DNA from: Macrocystis pyrifera
Lineage: Eukaryota > Sar > Phaeophyceae > Laminariales > Laminariaceae
Direction of reading: 5' to 3'
DNA: 64,000 nt
NCBI GenBank assembly: GCA_031763025.1
Contig: JASSKH010000012.1
Location: 930,001 to 994,000 of the forward strand
In this document: piece by piece, positions 12,018 to 21,740 of the stretch
Layout of the letters: each line of letters begins with the position of its first letter
How positions within the stretch are numbered: position 1 is the first letter of the stretch
Made by a program: the position numbers and the translations under genes
Notes under the pieces: model-generated
What the model was told of the DNA's origin: nothing
The model's database searches: none
What the model saw: the letters and a program-made list of their open reading frames with translations, nothing else

Positions 12018-12025
12018 CTCAGATG

Positions 12026-12495
12026 TAGCAGGTGTGCCTAACTTTGGCTTCGTTCGATATTTTAAGTTGATATAATCATCTTTTTGTGTCGTTTGTTATA
12101 ACAGGTTTGAACCACCAGGTCGAAGGTGGAGCATCTGATTTAGGTGAAAATTTTGTTATATGGGTTCGATCCCCACAAGGTTCGGATGTTTACATTTTGA
12201 ATTCGGCGCTGGTTCAGCAGAGACCCGAAATGAGGAGCGGACGCTCTACCCAAGTTTTTCGGTTTCATCAGGAGATATCGCAACCAATAAGGTAAGTACG
12301 ATGAAAAACAATTTATATATTTTGGTTCCACTATTATTCTTGTTGCTGATCTTGTTGATGGTCAATCGACCACGCCTGCCCCAAATCCTACTATTAATAA
12401 TTCAAACCTTGAAATGAACCAAATCAGACGCTGATGATACAAGCACGCATAATACCTATTAATAGCTAGAGACACAGTGTGTTGGTTTACAACAC
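12026..12495. other. Intergenic DNA 3' of the glycosyltransferase gene
   Basis: Lies downstream of the minus-strand gene. It contains a weak tRNA-like block (12109-12183) that I did not accept as a gene. No AATAAA signal was seen on the minus strand close to the stop codon. Short ORFs on both strands lack recognisable features. Counterpart at 31960-32429. Confidence 0.4.
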
Positions 12496-15400
12496 CTACA
12501 TCTTGTGAGCAGTCACGAAAACGTATACAGGGTGACACACCACCAAACCCATCCACACGATGATGGTCAAGTATGTCCCCTTAAACTCCCCATCATGGGC
12601 AGACTTTAGAATAAACCATGATAAAACAGAAACAGCAAGCAATAGTTCTACCAAAACGAACCTAATGAACTCGAGCATGGTTTTAAACGGTGTGGAAGAT
12701 AGATCCCCTGACGGGACCCATCCACTACCACCACAAGCTATTGAAACCAAAGCCCTTAACGTCCTGGCCGTACCATAGAAGATATCCATAGCTCCCATGT
12801 AAATATCGTGTATTGTCAGGAGAAACACGGTGTAGAACGACGTCGATGTCGCCAGCTTAGCCAAAAAAGGTACAATGAGAATCTCTACGTTGTAAATGGT
12901 GGACAACACTAGAAACATGGCATTTCCACCGATCTGGGAGTACAAAAGGGCCGCGGCTACGATAAGAGGGCGCACTGAGGCCACCCTGGAATTGAAGGTC
13001 CCCGTGTAAACGGTGGCGCGAGACGAAAACGACCGATAAAACGGGACGCACTCCCAATGAGAGAACGAACTGAATACGTTTGCTGGGAGGCCATACGTGA
13101 AGGCGAACAGATATTTGCTAAGAATCATGTCGCCCCTGTCCCATCGACTCTGTCTGACGTGCCATTCCAGGAATGTGCTCGGGAATCCCTCAAATATTTC
13201 CAGAGAAGAGTCCTTGACACACTTCATGATGCTGCTCTCGATGATGTCGTGGCTGACAATATCCCTGCAAGCATACGCGAGCCAGGACACGGCAGAGAGA
13301 ATAAATGTACATACATATGAGCTGGTTCCAGCTACAGGCATAACGTTCCTTCTTTGCACATATTAATGTTGGTTCTCGAGATGTTGATTACAAACTTTGA
13401 CAGGGTTGTGGGTCATGACAAAGCGCACCGACTCACCTATGTACGACAATGAAAACGCAAAGTTTCCATGAAAAGTTTAATTTCCGAAGATACCGGCCAT
13501 ATTTTCCGGTATAGCTTGCTCTAAACACGATATGTCCAAACCGGGAGTTCCAAACGTTTGGCAACCCCGAAAAAAAACAAAATTCTAGGGCCGATGTTGG
13601 GGCAAGATCGGCTTCAGGAAGACTCAGACGGATGAGAAGTTCGATTTCGCGAGACTCCGAGCCCTCGACATACACATATTAAAACCAACAACTGCTTCAT
13701 GAACTGTCAACGGGGTGAGCTCATTCAAGGCTCCGACCCCCCCTTTGGGCCACCGTCATAAATAGCGGGCGCTTGCCAGGCGCACGATAAATAAAACGAA
13801 TGGCCGCTGGTGTTTACAAACCAGATGACAAAATTGATAGATCCATCTCGAATGGCAAAAGAACACAAAAGGTTTTAGAGAAGATTGTAAGATGCCGCCG
13901 ACATGATTTCGCCCCCCAGGCCATGAATCCTCCTGATATGGTCGAGGTCGCCATCTAGTTTCGTTTACCTTGCCCGACACCAAGGGGTTTGACCGTGGGT
14001 TGAGGACATGTCGAGATCAAACGTCTGTCGTCGCGCAAGCTGTTTTCGTTTTAGCGTGTTGACAATTTGCAACGCGAGAAACACAGCTGCGCCGCTTGCA
14101 GCCGTCCGAAAAACCTAGCAAACAGACAAACAACCGACCAACCTACCAAACCTGTTTTCCTTTTTCCCAGAACACCGATACGGGTGTTACTTGAGAGCAA
14201 TACGTCAAAAAACAACTCATCCATCGCGTTCCCATTGTATCAGATTTCTCGCCCTGAGGTTTTTAGTTAATTTTACGTTCTCCAGATATCTTTCAACATT
14301 ATTGTTCCGGGCTTAATGAGCGATTTGGACCGTCCCTGACGAACAACCGGCCAAATTTCTCTTTCCAACTCTCACAACCCAAGGTACAAAAGTTATTCCC
14401 GTGAAAAATATGTCTCTCCCTGGGGTTGTCAAAGAACTCGATAGAGCGTTCTAGTACTTGGGCAAGTGTTTGGTACAACAGCTTGCGCGACTCGCAGAGG
14501 AGATCAAGTGTCACGGACGCCTCCCCTATCCTGATACGTGATACCATCGTGTCAACCCTCTCGGTGTCAAAGTGCTCGGCATATTGGCCAACTTCAGGCT
14601 TAAATACTATTTGTTGTATGGCTTCTACTATATGGTCATTCTATATCCCTATGCAACAAGGACTCTTCGAGTAATACGAACATTCCCATATCTCGCGATC
14701 TGTAGCTCGCACGACAAATGCATCCTCATCGATATGTCCTCCTTTTGGATGCAGTCACGTGAGTATTTTTCGTGTTTCTAATGCCAGCGTTCTCATTGGT
14801 TGATGGCTCGAGGGTGAAATGATATGGTGTAGATGGGACTGGCTCGAAACAAATACAACGTACCAGTATACAATTTGGGTGGCGTACATAAGATACACGG
14901 ATTTGACCCTGCCGGCGAAAAGCGAGCGAAAACCACCAACATTCAATATTTAAAAATCGAGCATCCGTTACCTGGGTATGCGAGTGTCCTCCTCTGTAGT
15001 GAAGGTCTCCGAGTTGTATCCCATGAGGATCGCATTGTACTTGGTGCGCCGGATGACCCCCTTCCCGAAAAACGTTGCAGAAGGGAAGTACTCTCGTCTA
15101 GGTTTCGACATTTTCGAACCCATTTCGTGGGAAGAAATACTGATGGCCTCGTAAAAGGTGTCTGCCCTAGATTCTCTGTCAAAGGGGACGATTGCTGGCT
15201 GTATGATGTCAATTTCGCTATTGCTATTCCCAAAGACTGTGTCGGACTTGACAAAAAAATCACAACCCAAAACATTATCCCGATCCAGAATCACTAGGCG
15301 GTCATAATCCATCCGACCTTTGAAGTCGTCGACATCAGTGTTGACATCGAAACAGCCACCGTCTTCAGGGAGGGAGTCTTTGAAAAGAGCCACACCCTCG

Positions 15401-15990
15401 TTGCCAGTGTGTCCATTCAATAGCATAATTAGATCCAGATATTGTCCATACTTGTACAATATGGACCTAGTGCGACGCAAATACTTACAAACTACCCTAT
15501 CCTCTAAATGGGACAAGTTCCAGGCCCTGACGGCCTTCATCTCCTCTAGGTACAGATCTGCATCAAGCGTACCGCTGAGAATCAGGTATACTGCATTGGC
15601 ATAAGACTTATTATGCACCCATGACTGTTCCAAACTGGCCAGGACGTTTTTTACATCCGAGGCACATTTACTCTTCAGGCAGTAAACAACGAGATACGGT
15701 TCAGTTCCAATCGATACAGGCGGGGGAATACTACCCAAGCTGGCCGATCTCGTCGTACGCCTCCAAAGCGTAATGGCTCCAAACAGTATGCATAGGTACT
15801 CTGCTGCAATATCGGTGACTATGACATTTGCACATACCGCCGCTATCGAAAGAATTACCATCGGCACGAGAAAAAGAGATATCGAAAAGTCGTCGCGCGC
15901 ACCCCACGGAGACGCCAAGGACATGACCACTAATGATACGTTTAGTAGGAAAATGCACGCCCAAGAGATGTTGTATACCGCATGCTTCAT
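12496..15990 (-). CDS. OpgH/MdoH-like family 2 membrane glucosyltransferase, two exons (unit 1)
   Basis: Join of exon 1 (15990-14972) and exon 2 (13264-12496): 1788 nt, 595 residues. The start is the first ATG after an in-frame TGA at 16057-16059. Exon 1 encodes about three N-terminal membrane segments (residues 7-27, 37-57, 62-77) and the start of a GT2 domain: a YLRRTRSILYKYGQYLDL block (170-187), the DxD motif LDRDN (235-239) and FFGKGVIRR (307-315). Exon 2 opens with DIVSHDIIES (341-350), where OpgH proteins carry SHDFVE in place of the usual TED, then RQSRWDRGD (377-385), matching the OpgH RDRRW motif, followed by about five membrane segments. OpgH polymerises UDP-glucose into periplasmic glucans in bacteria; the substrate here is unknown. 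All GT2 motifs are present, so it may be functional. It is shorter than bacterial OpgH (about 850 residues), mainly at the N-terminus. Confidence 0.82.
13433..13675 (-). other. Unidentified coding-like ORF inside the intron (unit 1)
   Basis: An 80-codon open frame with peptides such as VEGSESREIELLIRLSLPEA. It has no ATG at its start; an in-frame TAA lies just upstream. In unit 2 an A8 tract near 13570 is A7, so the frame changes half way. It could be an exon of a nested gene or chance. I recognise no family. Confidence 0.2.
14299..14748 (-). pseudogene. Unidentified coding-like segment with one stop, inside the intron (unit 1)
   Basis: About 150 codons are open on the minus strand apart from one TAG at 14641-14643. 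Readable peptides include GGHIDEDAFVVRATDREIWE before the stop, and GQYAEHFDTERVDTMVSRIR and LLYQTLAQVLERSIEFFDNP after it. The composition (acidic and basic residues in helical patterns) looks more protein-like than neighbouring noise. It lies on the same strand as the host gene but cannot be an extra exon if the direct splice is right. It may be a nested pseudogene. Family not recognised. The unit 2 copy is 34230-34679 and appears identical. Confidence 0.3.
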
Positions 15991-16800
15991 AGCCCTCGCA
16001 CACTTCGTGGCTGTCTTCGTGCTTCCGTACTGTGATCGATTCCGTAGATTCCGGTCTCACCGAATTGAGTTCGTGTGTCTTCCTCACTGGTGCTACCTGT
16101 CGATGTCCAGTGCGCCTAGTGTCCGCACAGATTCTTCAATATTCCTTGAGAGATACAAACTCCGTGGCCACAAACCTACGACACTGAGACACTTGACTGA
16201 TATGCAGTAGATAGCAAGCAGAGTAAACGACGCAATTTGTACGTGCTGAAATTACTGGCACGACATACACATTCTACAAAGCATTGCCACACGCATAAAG
16301 CCGAGTAGACAATTGCCACGTCATCCTCTCCACTTCGATTTCGATGTCGCTTGTTTCATGCCCTCCTTTTTTTCTTGTCCTTGGGTATTTTCACTGATGT
16401 TCTCATAATATGTCTCCTCGGTTTCGGTTGCGACCTGTAAAGCGTGTCATACGTATTGTATACGTGATTATCTCTTTGTTTCTACGTTTGTCTAAGATTT
16501 ACGAGTTGTGTTTCAGTTTACTCGGTTACATCACAATACTGCGGTACTCCTGTACGGTGTCGTATGTGTGTTCGTATAAAGTTTTTGTTGTTTTATGTTG
16601 CCCTCCATCCAGGTAATATGCCATTCCCCGGGAGAGGTACAAGCTATGTGGTCGCAAAACTACGGCTCAAAGACACTAACGTGGTATACAGTAAGATGAG
16701 TAGACAACGCAATGCCATATCATCGTGTTGGATACGACGGACCCGACATGCATATTCTGGAACCAAAGTAGAAAAATGACCAAAACTAAAGAAAACAGAT
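15991..16800. other. Upstream flank of the OpgH-like gene
   Basis: Presumably holds the promoter of the minus-strand gene, but no clear TATA or initiator could be assigned. A block near 16140-16280 (GAGAGATACAAACTCCGTGG) recurs diverged near 16622-16770 (GAGAGGTACAAGCTATGTGG), and its GACATACACATTCT-like tail appears a third time near 16903-16937. No ORF is supported. Confidence 0.35.
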
Positions 16801-17100
16801 CAGAAAAAAACAAAACAATGTGGTGACGAGTCATAGTTACAACAGAACCGATACATTACGCAATGCAATAACCAGAGTAAAGCAATGTATTTCCAAGTCA
16901 TTGCACTGGATACAACGGGCACAACGTACGTTCTCTTTGAATTGCATGATGCGATGGAATACAAAAATTTCGTCAGAAAAAAATGAAGCAATACCAAATC
17001 GAAAAACAGAAACGAAATGGGTCGTGCCCCAACGAAGGTGATGTGGCAAACTAAAAAAAAAAAAAAAAAACGCCACACCATATAAACCTGGGATTGTCAT

Positions 17101-17930
17101 GAACCCATGGTCCGGACTGGGCCGGAACGGGCCGTGCCGAGCTTAGAGTTGTCATGGGCCGGACCGGGCCGGGCCGAGCAACTGCAATACAAAAATGGCC
17201 AGGCCGAGATTTTTTTTGTTTTTTTTGTGATGGATCGACCGGGCCGCGGCGCAACCGCTGAATACCTAGCCGGCCGGACCGGGCCGCGGTGCATGAGATA
17301 CTCGTTCTACATTGGCCGATCCGCCTTGCCCATGAGGTGGCCCACGATGTTCGGCGGGCCGGCCCAGGACGCAGGCAACAAGATGTGGTGTTCTCCGGCT
17401 ACTACTATTACGACGTTCACCCTTTCCATAAAGTGATCGGCGAGGTTTTACCGGCCGGCCCGGGCCGTGGCCCATGAAATGTGTCGTACCAATGCTGAAT
17501 GTATCGGACTCGGACGTTGGCGGAGCAAATTTGTGTGGGTAAGAGGTATGTGTGCATGGTAGGTAGCTATTCGTGAGCCAGAAGCAGCTGGACCATGGAA
17601 ACCAAAAGAACAAACGAAACATATTAAGAACGAAACGTAATTGTAAAACCAAACGCGGAACCACATAGTAGGCGTGCGGCATGTAAGTACGGGAGAACAC
17701 AGAGGCTGATCCGTCAAACACATGCGCCGGTCATACATTTTGGGAGGCGCCGGCCCGTATAGGCTCGGGTTTCAAGAGCCTTGCTGCCAATGTCATGGGC
17801 CAAACCGGCCCGGGCCGAGGACTCTGAAATTTGGATGGGTCGGGCCCAGCAGCGGCGCATCATGTCAAGAACGGATGGACTAGCCTGGTCCGGCCCAACC
17901 CCGGGCCGGTCCATCTGCGCCGGCCTATGA
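17101..17930. repeat. GGGCCGG-rich repeat cluster (unit 1)
   Basis: More than ten scattered copies of GGGCCGG, CGGGCCG and their complements occur within about 830 bp, set in DNA of ordinary composition and just 3' of an A18 tract (17053-17070). Recurrent longer phrases include GTCATGGGCCGGACCGGGCC near 17152 and GTCATGGGCCAAACCGGCCC near 17794. Dense GGGCC/GGCCC motifs at both sides of a unit resemble subterminal repeats of non-autonomous hAT-like elements in plants, but I could not define inverted ends or a target duplication. Counterpart at 37032-37861. Confidence 0.5.
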
Positions 17931-18230
17931 GATGCGCTATTACGACACAGTTAGCCCAAAACCAATGATAGCAAGTGAGAAATAGGCCGAGGCACAACCA
18001 AGTGCCCTCCATGCAACGATAGCAGTTCGTACGAGTAGCGTAGTAAAATTCTACCTATGTAGACCGTCTGGCACCTTGCTGCTCTCTTTGCCGTCACTTT
18101 CTTGCTTTCTTTAACCACGGCATTCTTACGGCTATTCCCCTCCTCGCCATCCCGTTGAAAGCCATTCATACCCCCTCTAGCGAATGTGTGGCGTTTCCTA
18201 CATAATGGTCACCTCATCTTCGTGTCAAAC

Positions 18231-18539
18231 CATATCACTAGCGACGCTCGTAATGTCTACAACTGGGTAGACATCCCCCCCGGGAAGGACAAGGGGGTGA
18301 TAGAGAATGTCAAGGTCATGCGAGCTATTAGAGTAGGCAGTCCCAACCTAGCGATACACTCGAAGACTGATTTTGATGTTAGGTTGACGGGTGTGTGTGT
18401 CACGCAGGGTATTGGATTCAACCTGCTTACCGTCCATGATGCACAATCGATGCAGACGATCACCCTCGACAAGTATGGTGTACACCGTTTTTATCACCGC
18501 CTGATATTAACCGGAGATGACATCGGTTCGTGCCTATAG
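18231..18539 (+). pseudogene. Truncated copia protease remnant at the unit junction
   Basis: Starts abruptly at the duplication junction with HITSDARNVYNWVD and runs to a TAG at 18537-18539. It matches the protease domain of the copia at 62034-62432 (VTQGIGFNLLTVHDAQSM is the copia protease FNL block). The catalytic triplet lies upstream of the break and is missing here, so this is a 5'-truncated fragment. It continues downstream into the same minisatellite, linker and RT order as the 62-64 kb copy. Confidence 0.85.
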
Positions 18540-18684
18540 GTGACCCGAATGAACCCAACCCCATCAAACGGAATGACTGTTGTGCCAGCTTTATCTGGTG
18601 TTTCAATACCTCCCATTCCGACCTCCTAGGAATCGACTCTTGGTAGTTTTCCCCTCCCCTCCCCGTTGAGAGCCCCCCCCCCCC

Positions 18685-19050
18685 CTCTTTGCCTGATGTA
18701 GACAAGGTAGTGCATGCGGATTTAGGTTTCCCGCACGCCATTTATGGCGTAGTACTTGTGCAATCGAGATTCCCGCCTGCCATTGGAGGCGTCGTGCCTG
18801 TGAATTCGATATTCCCGCCCGCCATTGGAGGCGTAGTGCATGCGGATTCAGGTTTCCCGCCCATCCGCTATTATTGACGTAGTACCTTTGGAATCGAGAA
18901 TCTCGCCGGCCGTTGGAGGCGTCGTACCAGTGAATTTGAGATTCCCGCCAGCTATTGAAGGCATAGTGCCGGTGGGTTCGAGGTTCCCGCCAAACACTGA
19001 AGGCATAGTTCCTGTGAGTTCGAGATTCCCGCCCACCGCTTCATGGTAAG
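18685..19050 (+). repeat. 42-bp minisatellite encoding a 14-residue repeat
   Basis: Seven to eight diverged 42-bp units. Each translates as FPPAIGGVVPVNSR or a variant (FPPAIEGIVPVGSR, FPPNTEGIVPVSSR). The frame is open across consecutive units apart from one 5-bp-longer unit near 18857 that shifts it. The array follows a C-rich tract and occupies the place where a copia element should have its integrase. The copy at 62617-62900 has one unit fewer. Confidence 0.8.
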
Positions 19051-19937
19051 CTGGTGTAGGGCCATCGGTGCCGACCCCATCAGCATCGTTTCCTTTATCT
19101 GTGTACTCATCAAGAACAGACCACACCAACGACATTGTATGGACGGCTCCCCGTACGCCCGTGCTGCCGTTGTCGGCGGCGGCCGCCGACGGGGGGGGGT
19201 CATTCTACGCCGCCGCGCGGGAAACGTCACCAAGCTACAGCATCAAGTACGTGCCGCCACAGTCGCAACCACCGGCTCTGCCTTGGCTATCACCAAAATC
19301 GCTGTTGCCACCGACACGCTGTCGCCACGGACGCTTCCGTCGCCGTCGCCACCGCTTCCGCCGTCGGAACCACGGCCCCGGTTGCTGCCGCCACCACCGC
19401 TACAACCACTTCAAGAGCCGCCTGACCCGTCGCCGTCACTACCCCGGCCTATGCTGCCCTTCGCCGCCGCTCTTCCGTGGCAGCACACCGAATCGCAGCG
19501 ATTGTGCGGTCAACCTCGTTCATATACGGCCCAATTCCCAGCGACGACAGCGGTTTACTCCTCAGACACGAAGGAGCCACTTCCCCGTCGCCAGCGGATG
19601 TCCACCAGGGCCTTAGTCGTCGTGTCGGCCTCATGTCGACGACGAGCAAGACGACACTTATTTCGATGTTGAATACACGAGGAGCCGTCGACGCCGGCCG
19701 CCGTAAGGAACCGCCGCAGGTTGCGGGCCACGACCAACCACTGTCCAAGGCTGGGGGGCCCGGGGGATACTGTGTGCTTTGTCGGCGTGGTCTGCTGTCC
19801 TCGAAAACATTGCGGCCGCTTGGAACGACCAGAGGCCGCCTTATCAACCACCGGATTTGCCGCACTGTTACACGCGAGTGCCTCAATGTTCACAAGAGCC
19901 AACAGGAAACCACGCCCATCTTTGGGAGGATTCGACG
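19050..19937 (+). pseudogene. Pro/Ala-rich linker between minisatellite and RT (copia A, unit 2)
   Basis: Pro-, Ala- and Ser-rich in all plus frames (for example SPSPPLPPSEPRPRLLPPPP), as is common for the region joining integrase to RT in copia polyproteins. It contains a segment reading RSYTAQFPATTAVYSSDTKE. The frame changes several times. Compared with 62905-63737 it carries about 56 extra bp near 19690-19745. It leads directly into the RT remnant at 19938. Confidence 0.6.
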
Positions 19938-21374
19938 GCGTGCGGGTAGTATGGATCGCTGGATTCGGGGACGGTTGAGGCGGTAAAGCAATCAGTGGAC
20001 AACTTCATCAACGACAAGTTGGTTTTTGACGGGAAAGCCGACGAGTACGTTATAGCAATCAAACCTAACGCAAGCCTTGTAGTGCGGAGGGATCAGCAGA
20101 GAATTCACATTTTATTTTGGATAATAATTCTGTTGGCGCCTACCGTTGCCGGCTCGAGTATTCGGATGCTGACAGCGCTGGCGTGTGAACTAGATCTTGA
20201 CTCGTGCCCCTTTGATGTTGGGCAGGCTTTCGTGCAATATGACCTCGAGGAAAATGCGTTCATGCGTTTGCTTCAGGGTAGCGGAATAGTGTCAGGGAAT
20301 ATAGTGAGGCTGGACAAGAGTCTATACGGCCAAACCCAGGCGTCGGGGTAGTGGCACGCGCATCTTGCTATATGTTTGTCTACGTTAGGTTTCACGCAAT
20401 GCCTGGCCGATGCATGCATTTCTCATTTGATGGATGAGGGTAGAACAGTTATGTCCAAAGTGGTAGGAGAGAAAGCTAGGTGCGACCAGTTTGGTAGAGA
20501 CTCGAACCAGATCGTTCCGGTCAAGAACCTCGGAGAGTTGCGTTGGTATCTGGGTGTTTCTAAGAAAGGGATTGGGAGAAAGGCATATTGACAATTTCTC
20601 AGCAGGCGTTCGCTGAGCAGCTGGCAACCAAGTACACGTAGTAGAGTACGGTAAGAGTGTCCCGCTCCCTGTTGGCAATCGACTTGCGGATTACGACAAG
20701 AATGAAGCACCTGGGGACTGGCTGTTTCATGAGTTGGTAGGTACACTAATGAGGCTATCAACCCCGACCCGGTCAGACATCTCCAACGGAGCAAAAACAG
20801 TTGCTAGGTATTGCGCCGCTCCAAAGTTTATACACTGGAGGGCAGCGCTGAATATATTGCGGTATGCGAGGAGGACGAGTTCATACGAGATTACATTTCA
20901 GAGAGGTACAGGAAGAGGTTTGAGCATGCAGGTGATTGCTGACGTAGACTGTGCCAGTGTACCAGCTTATAGGAGGCCAGTTTCAATAGGACTAATCATG
21001 TGCGGGGGTGCTTGCGTGTCTTGGTCATCTAGGACTCAGAAATGCGCCAGGCTCTCTACAACCGACGCAGAGTAGGTAGTTCTTGCAGACGCTATGAAGG
21101 AAGTGCTGTTTGTAAGGCACGCCTGGCGGTTTTCGTGGTCGGGATGCCATGCATACCACTAGGATAATGAGGGTGGCGTGCAGCTTACGCAGAACCCCAT
21201 CCCAAACTCTAGATCCTAGCATATCGACGTGCGGTACCACATTCTAAGGGATCTAGTAGCGAGGAAATAGATAACTATCACGCATGTACCGTCTCCTTTT
21301 TCAGGACGAAGATTTCTTAACCTAAGCGGTATTTCGAGAGTCGTAATCGTGCGACGAATTTAACCTCTGAACTT
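19938..21374 (+). pseudogene. Ty1/copia reverse transcriptase and RNase H remnant (unit 2)
   Basis: Second copy of 1-1437 with the same stops (TAG at 20349-20351, TAG after STTDAE at about 21073), the same frameshifts and the same missing two-aspartate box. Shared lesions show that it was already dead before the segmental duplication. Here its upstream context is visible: truncated protease, minisatellite and linker. Confidence 0.9.
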
Positions 21375-21740
21375 GAGGTTTGACTTCCCCAATTCTAGGA
21401 GTTGATTTTTGAACTTTAGGTTTGTTTTTCCGGGTTGAGATAAAGTGATACGATTTCGATACATTTGTTTTCAGATTTTTGATGCATTGGAAACTGAGAT
21501 TGGTGACTGGTTTTCGGTCGTCAGGATCTTGTACTGATGTTTGGACTACTATTGTCATATGGGAGTTCGCTGGGTGGTTTCACTACTGGAATAAGACGCA
21601 AATTGGGCGAATAAACTGATAGTATGATAAATAATCCTGGAACCGGTGCGTTGGAATTTGGTTTTTTGGATACGCTTGGATTAATATTAAGGAGTACACT
21701 AAACGAGGAAGACAACACCGCCTACTTATATTTTAAAATA

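Larger units (their letters stand above)
13265..14971 (-). other. Intron of the OpgH-like gene (1707 bp, phase 2)
   Basis: On the minus strand the donor is CCCAG|GTAACG and the acceptor is GCTTGCAG|GGATATT. Joining them restores codon AGG and gives the continuous peptide DTRIP-R-DIVSHDIIES. The spacing between the FFGKGV and SHD blocks is then close to that of bacterial OpgH, which supports direct splicing with no extra exon. The intron also holds several minus-strand open segments, annotated separately. Confidence 0.8.
1..18230. repeat. Tandem segmental duplication, unit 1 (incomplete at left)
   Basis: The whole stretch recurs in the same orientation at 19938-38161. The offset starts at 19937 and drifts to 19931 through small indels. 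Differences I found in copy 2: one T lost near 2434, T to A at 4115, one T lost near 6546, one T lost near 7367, one T gained near 8314, an A lost at 9615, one A lost near 13570, and CT lost near 14117. The translations of the long ORFs in both copies are otherwise identical. The homology ends sharply after 18230. Because 18231-19937 belongs to unit 2, unit 1 should extend about 1.7 kb left of the window. The event is either very recent or partly an assembly effect. Confidence 0.95.

Noticed and set aside
12109..12183. Possible tRNA gene with box B GGTTCGATCCC and 5 of 7 acceptor pairs
   Set aside because: The D arm and anticodon arm do not form, position 33 is not T in any plausible loop, and the T stem has only four pairs. 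Probably chance or a strongly decayed relic.
14833..15297. 154-codon plus-strand ORF over the OpgH-like gene
   Set aside because: It is antisense to exon 1, which has clear GT2 motifs and valid splice sites on the minus strand.
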